NCBI GenBank assembly: GCA_017553665.1
Contig: JAFZKM010000055.1
Coordinates: 1 to 5,478 of the forward strand
Direction: 5' to 3'
From: Lachnospiraceae bacterium
GTDB lineage: Bacteria; Bacillota_A; Clostridia; Lachnospirales; Lachnospiraceae
Length of the DNA stretch: 5,478 nt
In this document: positions 1-5,211 of the stretch, piece by piece
Numbering within the stretch: the first letter of the stretch is position 1
Layout of the letters: each line of letters starts with the position of its first letter
Notes under the pieces: generated by a model
What the model saw: the letters and a program-made list of their open reading frames with translations, nothing else
The model's database searches: none
What the model was told of the DNA's origin: nothing
Made by a program: the position numbers and the translations under genes

Positions 1-1367
1 CGACAAAGGCAGGCATCGGAACCTACGGACTTGAGGCTTATTACAATGAGCAGCTGACCGGAACGGACGGCCAGACGAGCGGATACTATGATTCCGAGCT
101 AAACAGCCAGAAGGTCATCAAGGACGCGATCAACGGCAACGATATCTACTCAACGATCGATTACAATATCCAGACCGTTGTCGAGAAGAATGTCTCCGAT
201 TTTATCGAAAATACGGGCTGCAAGAATATCGGCGTGATCGTAATGGATCCGAACAATGCCGAGATACTCGCAATGGCCTCAAACAATGAATACGACCTGA
301 ACAATCCCCGTTCGCTCGACGCGTTCATCGATCCCACCGAACTTGAATCGATGGATGATGAGCAGAAGCTGAACAAACTTTACAAGATCTGGCGCAATTT
401 CTGCGTATCCGACAGCTACGAGCCCGGTTCGACATTTAAGACGATCACCGTGGCTTCAGCGCTCGAAGAGGACGCGATCCTTACGACCGACACTTTTGAG
501 TGCATAGGATACAAGGAGATCGGCGGCTGGAAGATCGGCTGCAACAATAAAAACGGACACGGAACCCTGACTCTCGCCCAGTCCCTGATGAAGTCTTGCA
601 ACTGCGCGCTTATGGAGATAGCCGAGAAGCTCGGACCCGACGCGTTCTTCAGGTATGAGAACCGCTTCGGTTTCGGAAGCAGGACCGGTATTGACATCGG
701 CGGAGAAGCTTCGGGTATCGTTATTGACAGAAAGAACCTCAATCCTACCGAGCTCGCGACGAGCAGCTTCGGTACGACATTTAACGTAACGATGATACAG
801 ATGGCGTCGGCGTACGCGTCGATAATAAACGGCGGAACTTATTACGAGCCGCATCTCGTAAAGGAGATCAGGAGCGCGGACGGAGCGACTCTTGAAAAGA
901 GAGAAGGCAGCGCGATACGTCAGACGGTCAGCAAGAGCACATCCGATTTCATCAGGAACGCGCTCTATATGACGGTCGAGAGCGGAACCGCGACACCCGC
1001 TAAGGTCAGCGGTTATCTGATCGGCGGAAAGACAGGTACCGCGCAGAAGCGTCCGAGAGAAGAGAAGAAATACGTGGTTTCGTTCGTGGGTTTCGCTCCC
1101 GTGGACGATCCTCAGGTAATGCTGTATATCGTTATCGACGAGGTACAGGACGAGGCGCTCAGCGGAAGCAGTTCGCCCGCGACGAAGATGTCAGCCTCGA
1201 TAATGAGCGAGATCCTGCCGTATCTCGGCGTTTATCCGGACGGCGATATCGAGTACAAGGTCGACTTGAGCCTGCTCATCGGCGAAGGCAACGACGCTGA
1301 GGGCGATGAGAGCAATCCCGACGTACTTCCCGAAGGTCTTGAGGGTGGGGTTGACGAAGAAAATTAA
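1..1367 (+). CDS. Class B penicillin-binding protein, septal transpeptidase (FtsI/SpoVD type), 5'-truncated by window edge
   Basis: Partial gene, read in the frame whose first whole codon is at position 3; 454 residues are visible. The family crosslinks stem peptides of peptidoglycan outside the membrane and is inhibited by beta-lactams. The first visible residues (GTYGLEAYYNEQLTG) match the end of the N-terminal dimer/pedestal domain, and the transpeptidase domain follows from about residue 48 (STIDYNIQ). All three active-site motifs are intact: S-T-F-K with the nucleophilic Ser at codon 429-431, S-C-N at 594-602, and K-T-G at 1029-1037 (GGKTGTAQK). The stretch before SCN (C...C...HG...TL..SL) is also typical. 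The usual SFGQG segment reads SFGTTFNVT. After the domain there is no PASTA repeat, only an acidic tail of about 40 residues (EGNDAEGDE...VDEEN), unlike B. subtilis SpoVD. Its place before ftsW-ftsQ-ftsZ argues for the division PBP. Whether it serves vegetative division or sporulation cannot be decided here, so no symbol is given. The N-terminal membrane anchor lies outside the window. Confidence 0.93.
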   Translation, partial: TKAGIGTYGLEAYYNEQLTGTDGQTSGYYDSELNSQKVIKDAINGNDIYSTIDYNIQTVVEKNVSDFIENTGCKNIGVIVMDPNNAEILAMASNNEYDLNNPRSLDAFIDPTELESMDDEQKLNKLYKIWRNFCVSDSYEPGSTFKTITVASALEEDAILTTDTFECIGYKEIGGWKIGCNNKNGHGTLTLAQSLMKSCNCALMEIAEKLGPDAFFRYENRFGFGSRTGIDIGGEASGIVIDRKNLNPTELATSSFGTTFNVTMIQMASAYASIINGGTYYEPHLVKEIRSADGATLEKREGSAIRQTVSKSTSDFIRNALYMTVESGTATPAKVSGYLIGGKTGTAQKRPREEKKYVVSFVGFAPVDDPQVMLYIVIDEVQDEALSGSSSPATKMSASIMSEILPYLGVYPDGDIEYKVDLSLLIGEGNDAEGDESNPDVLPEGLEGGVDEEN

Positions 1368-1379
1368 TATGCATATAAT
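1351..1379 (+). promoter_or_regulatory. Consensus SigA-type promoter for ftsW-ftsQ
   Basis: TTGACG at 1351-1356 (5 of 6 to TTGACA) and a perfect TATAAT at 1374-1379 are separated by exactly 17 nt, the optimal spacing. The -35 box lies inside the last codons of the PBP gene (V-D-E-E-N-stop), and the -10 box starts seven bases after its stop codon. Transcription would be expected to begin near 1385-1387, giving a leader of about 60 nt before the preferred ftsW start. The boxes are read directly; activity is inferred. It would let ftsW and ftsQ be expressed independently of upstream dcw genes. Confidence 0.75.
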
Positions 1380-1398
1380 GTAGTAGAGTGTAAGTAAA

Positions 1399-1424
1399 TG
1401 CACAAGATATTGTGTACAGCTGTA
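1399..1424 (+). promoter_or_regulatory. ftsW leader hairpin and overlapping 10-bp palindrome
   Basis: TGCACAA (1399-1405) pairs with TTGTGTA (1410-1416) around a GATA tetraloop: seven pairs, one of them G-U. It overlaps a perfect palindrome TACAGCTGTA at 1415-1424, which is an alternative structure or a possible protein-binding site. Both lie just downstream of the predicted transcription start. The hairpin would bury the GTG at 1412, which counts against that codon as the ftsW start. No U-tract follows, so it is not an intrinsic terminator. Any regulatory role is unproven, and short inverted repeats of this size can arise by chance. Confidence 0.3.
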
Positions 1425-1435
1425 GAATGAGTGCC

Positions 1436-1441
1436 GAGGTG
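1436..1441 (+). promoter_or_regulatory. Ribosome binding site that decides the ftsW start
   Basis: GAGGTG, within CCGAGGTGGAG, matches the anti-Shine-Dalgarno and ends 6 nt before ATG 1448. The alternative in-frame starts, GTG 1412 and ATG 1427, have no comparable purine-rich site upstream. This is the main reason for choosing 1448. Confidence 0.6.
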
Positions 1442-1447
1442 GAGAGG

Positions 1448-2602
1448 ATGTATCAGAAAGCGGAAACGGACAGAAAGATCGTCCAGAGCAATTACGATAT
1501 TGTCCTGATAATGCTCGTGATCCTGCTCAGTGTTTTCGGCCTTGTCATGATCTACAGCGTAAGCTCCTACAACGCGGCGAGATACTATAACGACGCGAAC
1601 CTTTATTTCAGAAGACAGGGACTTTTCCTGATCGTCGGACTTATGCTGATGCTGATCGTTTCGATGATCGACTATCATATTTACATAAATCCTCTGAGAT
1701 GGCTGTTCGGCATAAGGCCGATATGGCTCTTTTACCTGTTGTGCCTTGGCCTGCAGATATACGTTCTTGTGAACGGTTATGAGGCCGGCGGCTCGTCCAG
1801 ATGGATACAGATACCGAAGCTCGGTAATTTCCAGCCTTCCGAGCTCACGAAGATATGCGTTATCCTGCTGGTGGCATATCTGGTTCAGAGAGTACCGAAC
1901 AAGATCAACTATTTCTACGGCTTTGTGGCCGTCGCGATCTTTGTCGGCCCGCTGCTCGCGCTCGTCGCGATGCTGAACCTCTCGACCGCGGTCGTTCTGG
2001 CAGGCATATTCGGAGTTATCTGCTTTGTTGCCGCGAAGAAAAAAGGCTATTTTGTGATCGTTATCATACTGATGATCGCGTTCCTTGCGGTATTCGTGTT
2101 CGCGGCCGGCTACAGAAGCGAAAGAATCGATACCTGGCTGCATCCCGAGGATGTTGATCCCAGTTCGCAGATAGTTCAGGGCCTTTACGCGATCGCTTCG
2201 GGCGGTCTCTGGGGCAAGGGACTCGGACACAGCATACAGAAGATGGGATTCATCACCGAGGTCCATACGGATATGATATTCACTGTGATCTGCGAGGAGC
2301 TCGGCATCTTCGGCGCGATCATGGTCATCGCGGTATTCCTGATGCTGCTCTGGAGACTTCTGCATATCGCGGTAAACGCGCCCGATATGTTCGGAGGACT
2401 TATAGCGACCGGAGTTCTTACGCATATCGCGCTGCAGGTATTACTGAACATTGCCGTAGTCACGGGATCGATCCCCGCGACCGGAATTCCATTTCCGTTC
2501 ATCAGCTACGGCGGAAGCTCGCTGACAGTGCTTCTGATCGAGATGGGCATTGCCCTGTCGGTATCAAAGTACACGAACCGGGAGAGGGCGACTGACCAAT
2601 GA
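1448..2602 (+). CDS. ftsW: FtsW, SEDS-family peptidoglycan glycosyltransferase
   Basis: Polytopic membrane enzyme that polymerises lipid II into glycan strands at the septum together with a class B PBP. The 384-residue product (from ATG 1448) has about ten hydrophobic segments, the first starting near residue 18 (YDIVLIMLVILL). SEDS hallmarks, numbered from 1448: SSRWIQI around 116-122, QPSELTK at 129-135, LNLSTAVV at about 177-184, and a large extracytoplasmic loop with YRSERIDTWL then GGLWGKGLG. This is followed by HTDMIF, where D275 corresponds to the catalytic Asp region, and EELG. The C-terminal signature TGIPFPFISYGGSS ends at 358. Length is normal. The division paralogue FtsW is preferred over RodA or SpoVE because ftsQ and ftsZ follow directly. 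The frame stays open up to GTG 1412 and ATG 1427, giving 396 or 391 residues, but only 1448 has a good ribosome site. The gene has its own promoter and ends in an ATGA overlap with ftsQ, suggesting translational coupling. mraY, murD and murG, often adjacent, are absent on both sides. Confidence 0.93.
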   Translation: MYQKAETDRKIVQSNYDIVLIMLVILLSVFGLVMIYSVSSYNAARYYNDANLYFRRQGLFLIVGLMLMLIVSMIDYHIYINPLRWLFGIRPIWLFYLLCLGLQIYVLVNGYEAGGSSRWIQIPKLGNFQPSELTKICVILLVAYLVQRVPNKINYFYGFVAVAIFVGPLLALVAMLNLSTAVVLAGIFGVICFVAAKKKGYFVIVIILMIAFLAVFVFAAGYRSERIDTWLHPEDVDPSSQIVQGLYAIASGGLWGKGLGHSIQKMGFITEVHTDMIFTVICEELGIFGAIMVIAVFLMLLWRLLHIAVNAPDMFGGLIATGVLTHIALQVLLNIAVVTGSIPATGIPFPFISYGGSSLTVLLIEMGIALSVSKYTNRERATDQ

Positions 2603-3351
2603 GACGGAATGACGAAAACGAAGAGCTCGAAGCGAACAAAAGCGCTGCCGGACTCATTATCAGACTTATCATTCTTTTGATCCTTGCTTCGGCCGTGGTC
2701 GTATTCATCACCTGTTTTAAGCTGGAGAATGTTGAGATACGCCCCGGAAGCCATTATGAAGAGCATGAGATCAGACAGATGCTTTTTACGAAAAAAACAG
2801 ACAGCAATACCTTGTTTTTTGTTTTCAGGATCACTAAACTCGACGTGCCGGAACTGACCTTTGTCGAAAAGGTCGACGTTGAGATGACAGACAGGAATTC
2901 AGTGATAATAGAGGTCCATGACAAGGCGATAACGGGCTGTATCGAGCATATGGGCAGTTACGTGTTTTTTGACCGCGAGGGCATTGCGGTCGACAGCTCG
3001 ACAAAAAGACTCGAAGGGATACCGCTCATAAAGGGTGTGGAGTTCACGGGATATACACTCGGAAAGCCCGTGGATCTCGGAAGATCCGGCCTGTTCGATG
3101 CATTGCTCGAGATCATCATGCTGCTTGAGAAAAATAAGCTCGCGGCCGATGACATAAGCTTCGGGATCAGGGATGACGTAACGCTGCATATAGGCGGAAA
3201 TGAGATACTTCTCGGCGTTTGTGAAAACTACGATCTGAAGGTCAACAACATCAACGCTGCGCTCGATGCGCTTCCCGAAGGAAACTACATAATAGACCTT
3301 CGGAATTATACCGAAAATAACAGGGAGATCGATGTCAGACCCATTGAGTAA
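2599..3351 (+). CDS. ftsQ: FtsQ/DivIB cell-division protein with POTRA domain
   Basis: Bitopic divisome scaffold; in the family it binds FtsL/DivIC and FtsB and helps bring in the FtsW-PBP synthase. The 250-residue product has a short charged cytoplasmic tail (1-16, MRRNDENEELEANK), one membrane segment at about 17-40, and then an extracellular POTRA domain at about 41-110. That domain begins FKLENVEIRPGSHYEEHEI and ends with the typical strand VEKVDVEM...VIIEVHDK. The beta domain after it contains the family motif YVFFDREGIAVD (about 121-132). The C-terminal IIDLRNYTE...IDVRPIE fits the usual FtsQ ending. Sequence conservation in this family is low, so the call rests on architecture plus position between ftsW and ftsZ. 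ATG 2599 overlaps the ftsW TGA (ATGA). The purine-rich GGAGAGG ends 11 nt upstream, rather far, so expression may depend on coupling with ftsW. It contains an A7/T6 complementary pair at 2791-2820. Its stop codon lies in a terminator-like hairpin. Confidence 0.85.
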   Translation: MRRNDENEELEANKSAAGLIIRLIILLILASAVVVFITCFKLENVEIRPGSHYEEHEIRQMLFTKKTDSNTLFFVFRITKLDVPELTFVEKVDVEMTDRNSVIIEVHDKAITGCIEHMGSYVFFDREGIAVDSSTKRLEGIPLIKGVEFTGYTLGKPVDLGRSGLFDALLEIIMLLEKNKLAADDISFGIRDDVTLHIGGNEILLGVCENYDLKVNNINAALDALPEGNYIIDLRNYTENNREIDVRPIE

Positions 3352-3377
3352 AGTACGGAGATTTTACTAATTTTTTT
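3347..3377 (+). terminator. Probable intrinsic terminator after ftsQ
   Basis: AGTAAAGT (3347-3354) pairs with ATTTTACT (3361-3368) through eight pairs, one of them G-U, around a six-base loop ACGGAG. Two A residues and then a run of seven T follow (3371-3377). The arrangement fits a rho-independent terminator, but the stem is AT-rich, so it may be leaky and allow some read-through into ftsZ. The ftsQ stop codon (3349-3351) is inside the ascending arm, so a translating ribosome could prevent folding. Confidence 0.45.
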
Positions 3378-3378
3378 C

Positions 3379-3412
3379 TTGATTATTGAAAACAGAATAG
3401 TTACTATATTAT
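3379..3412 (+). promoter_or_regulatory. Likely ftsZ promoter in AT-rich gap
   Basis: The 85-nt gap between ftsQ and ftsZ is much more AT-rich than its surroundings. Best fit: TTGATT at 3379-3384, a 17-nt spacer, then TACTAT at 3402-3407. An overlapping alternative is TTGAAA at 3386-3391 with TATTAT at 3407-3412, but its spacer is only 15 nt. Transcription would start about 10-20 nt before the ftsZ ribosome site. A separate ftsZ promoter is common in bacteria because FtsZ is needed in larger amounts than FtsW or FtsQ. The exact boxes are inferred. Confidence 0.5.
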
Positions 3413-3421
3413 TTAGGTAAT

Positions 3422-3428
3422 AAGGAGG
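3422..3428 (+). promoter_or_regulatory. Strong Shine-Dalgarno for ftsZ (decides GTG start)
   Basis: AAGGAGG ends 8 nt before GTG 3437, an ideal site. It fixes the ftsZ start at a GTG rather than any downstream ATG, and it predicts high translation, in line with the abundance of FtsZ. Confidence 0.85.
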
Positions 3429-3436
3429 AAGAGGAC

Positions 3437-4663
3437 GTGCTTGAAATTAAAAACAGCGAATCCAGCGCTACAGCTAAAATATTGGTAGTAGGTGTCGGCG
3501 GAGCCGGCAATAATGCGGTTAACCGCATGATAGATGAGGGTGTGGAAGGAGTCGAGTTCATCTGCGTTAATACGGATAAGCAGATCTTAAGGACCTGCAA
3601 GGCTCCCACACTGATCCAGATCGGCGAGAAACTCACAAAGGGACTCGGCGCGGGCGCAAAGCCCGAGATCGGCGAGAAGGCAGCCGAGGAGAGCAGGGAA
3701 GAGCTCACCGAGGCCATTAAGGGCGCCGACATGGTATTCGTTACCTGCGGTATGGGCGGCGGAACCGGAACCGGCGCTGCTCCCATCATCGCTGAGATCG
3801 CCATGAGCATGGGCATCCTCACGATCGGTATCGTGACAAAGCCCTTCAGATTCGAAGCAAAGATGAGAATGGAGAATGCTCTTCGCGGTATCGCGAAGCT
3901 TAAGGAGCATGTTGATTCGCTTATCGTTATCCCTAACGATAAGTTGCTCGACCTTACAGAGCGCAGGACATCCATGGAGGACGCTCTCCGCAAGGCTGAT
4001 GAGGTTCTTCAGCAGGGCGTACAGGGCATCACCGGCATCATAAATAATTCAGGAACCATTAACCTTGACTTCGCGGATGTTAACACCGTTATGAGAGGAA
4101 AGGGCGTTGCCCATCTCGGTATCGGCTACGGCACGGGCGAAGACAGATGCTACGAGGCCATCCAGGCCGCTATTTCGTCGCCTCTGCTTGAGACATCGAT
4201 CGTCGGCGCTTCCGACATCATCATGAACTTCGCGGGTAATGTTGAATTCCTTGAGGCTGTAGCCGCTTCGGATTACATCCACGAGTTGGTCGGAGATGAG
4301 GCGAACGTATTCTTCGGTACCGCAGGCGGCGACACCGATTCGGATCAGGTTATGGTTACGGTCATTGCTACCGGCATCGCGGAAGTGGGCGATTATTCGA
4401 GCTACGCTCCGAAGCCCGCGGTTAAGGGAACAGGCAGCGGAATCGATTTCTTATACAGCAACAGGAACGGACAGGCAGGCGCGCAGCCTCAGATCCAGCA
4501 GCCGAAGCCCGCACAGCCTGCGGCTCCCGCTCCTCAGTACAAGGCTCAGCCCGAGCAGCTTAAGCCAGGCGTGAGCTTAAAGGGCAGCACGCAGACAGCA
4601 GCTCCTTCCGGAGGAAGAGAGATCAACATTCCGGAATTCCTCAGAAAAAAAGGTGACAAATAA
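3437..4663 (+). CDS. ftsZ: FtsZ, tubulin-like cell-division GTPase
   Basis: Cytoplasmic GTPase that polymerises into the Z-ring and organises septal wall synthesis. The 408-residue product begins at GTG 3437 behind a strong ribosome site. Nucleotide-binding motifs are [13 protein letters not shown] (19-31) and the tubulin signature [12 protein letters not shown] (105-116). The catalytic T7 loop NLDFADV is at 209-215 with both acidic residues, D211 and D214. The globular core ends near 317 with VTVIATGI. A Pro/Gln/Ala-rich disordered linker of about 70 residues follows, and then the conserved C-terminal peptide [10 protein letters not shown], which binds membrane tethers such as FtsA or SepF. 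The segment [12 protein letters not shown] (264-275) replaces the usual N-T-G-G-x-D-x-x-L-x-E pattern, and [13 protein letters not shown] replaces the common FG..-D-P-x-L-x-D-E. All GTPase residues are intact, so this looks like lineage divergence rather than decay. The last codons hold an A7 run (4645-4651). A separate promoter is likely upstream and a hairpin follows. Identification is secure. Confidence 0.98.
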   Translation: MLEIKNSESSATAKILVVGVGGAGNNAVNRMIDEGVEGVEFICVNTDKQILRTCKAPTLIQIGEKLTKGLGAGAKPEIGEKAAEESREELTEAIKGADMVFVTCGMGGGTGTGAAPIIAEIAMSMGILTIGIVTKPFRFEAKMRMENALRGIAKLKEHVDSLIVIPNDKLLDLTERRTSMEDALRKADEVLQQGVQGITGIINNSGTINLDFADVNTVMRGKGVAHLGIGYGTGEDRCYEAIQAAISSPLLETSIVGASDIIMNFAGNVEFLEAVAASDYIHELVGDEANVFFGTAGGDTDSDQVMVTVIATGIAEVGDYSSYAPKPAVKGTGSGIDFLYSNRNGQAGAQPQIQQPKPAQPAAPAPQYKAQPEQLKPGVSLKGSTQTAAPSGGREINIPEFLRKKGDK

Positions 4664-4670
4664 TACGGAT

Positions 4671-4716
4671 TAATCGGCCTGATATGGTTTGACTGTATCA
4701 GGTCTTTCCTTGATTA
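4671..4716 (+). terminator. Hairpin between ftsZ and mnhE, probable terminator with weak U-tract
   Basis: GGCCTGATATGGT (4676-4688) pairs with ACTGTATCAGGTC (4692-4704) around a TTG loop. The core CCTGATA/TATCAGG is seven perfect pairs, extended at both ends by G-C, A-T and G-U pairs. It is followed by TTTCCTT (4705-4711), a broken U-tract, so termination may be partial. TAATC (4671-4675) and GATTA (4712-4716) could close an outer stem. The element begins eight bases after the ftsZ stop and fits the boundary between division and antiporter genes. It could instead be an mRNA-stabilising 3' structure or an attenuator. Confidence 0.55.
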
Positions 4717-4731
4717 GAGATCGGTGATATT

Positions 4732-5211
4732 ATGTTTCTGTTATTGCTTTTGCTTTGGATCGTGTTTAACGGACGCGTTACGGTCGAGATAGTGATCTTC
4801 GGTATACTGATCGCATCGGCGGTATCGCTTTTCGCATGCAGGTTCCTCGGCTACAGCTTTAAGCGCGAATTCGCCGTTCTGAAATGCCTCCCCGATTTCC
4901 TGCTGTATCTGCTGATCCTCATTGTCGAGATCATCAAGGCGAATTTCGTGCTGGTGGGCATGATATTCAAGGGGAGCAAAGCTCTGAAACCGGCGGTCTG
5001 CCATTTCCACGTGAAGCTCAGGTCGAATATCGCGAGGACCATACTTGCCGATTCGATCACGCTCACACCCGGAACCATCACGGTTTCGATGAGAGAAGAT
5101 GAGTTTTATGTGCATTGCCTGGACAAATCATTGGCCGACGGCATTACGACGTCTGTATTTGTGAAGAGACTCGAGAGGATGGAGGCGAAGATCAATGGAA
5201 CAGATACTTGA
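4732..5211 (+). CDS. mnhE: MnhE/MrpE, Na+/H+ antiporter subunit E
   Basis: Small membrane subunit of the Mrp/Mnh multi-subunit cation/proton antiporter, which exchanges cytoplasmic Na+ (or K+) for H+. The 159-residue product has the family length. The N-terminal hydrophobic segment with FNG (1-14) and a second segment (about 18-38) are followed by a third (55-77) carrying the conserved E66 and KAN (IVEIIKANFVLV). The C-terminal soluble domain has the strongest signature, ARTILADSITLTPGTITV (101-118), then FYVHCLD (125-131). ATG 4732 follows GGTGA (4723-4727) at 4 nt, a modest ribosome site. mnhF begins inside its end, overlapping by 17 nt. No subunit A-D gene lies upstream, so the operon appears to start with E, unlike the A-to-G order of Bacillus. 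No convincing promoter was found in the 68-nt gap before it; read-through from ftsZ or a divergent promoter is possible. Confidence 0.93.
   Translation: MFLLLLLLWIVFNGRVTVEIVIFGILIASAVSLFACRFLGYSFKREFAVLKCLPDFLLYLLILIVEIIKANFVLVGMIFKGSKALKPAVCHFHVKLRSNIARTILADSITLTPGTITVSMREDEFYVHCLDKSLADGITTSVFVKRLERMEAKINGTDT
5181..5185 (+). promoter_or_regulatory. Ribosome binding site for mnhF inside mnhE
   Basis: GGAGG ends 9 nt before ATG 5195. It lies within the mnhE coding sequence and supports starting mnhF in the overlapping frame before mnhE stops. Confidence 0.7.

Noticed and set aside
234..236. ATG 234 as the start of the PBP gene
   Set aside because: The frame is open and clearly homologous upstream to the window edge (dimer-domain end and STIDYNIQ), so the true start lies outside the window.
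1779..2157. Two overlapping + strand frames inside ftsW (1779-1976 and 1855-2157)
   Set aside because: Arg/Ser-rich products in the wrong frame of a well-conserved gene; no ribosome sites or domains.
1364..2425. 353-codon open frame on the - strand opposite ftsW
   Set aside because: It is a shadow of ftsW. The translation is rich in His, Asp, Glu, Arg and Gln, as expected from the complement of a membrane protein's codons. It has no recognisable domain and runs through the ftsW promoter and leader.
3409..3993. 194-codon open frame on the - strand opposite ftsZ
   Set aside because: Ser/Pro/Leu-rich low-complexity product antisense to the most conserved part of ftsZ; no family features.
4689..4717. 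TTGACT at 4689-4694 as a -35 box for mnhE
   Set aside because: The hexamer is good but it sits in the loop and descending arm of the hairpin, and the matching -10 position at 17 nt reads GATTAG, only 3 of 6 to consensus.
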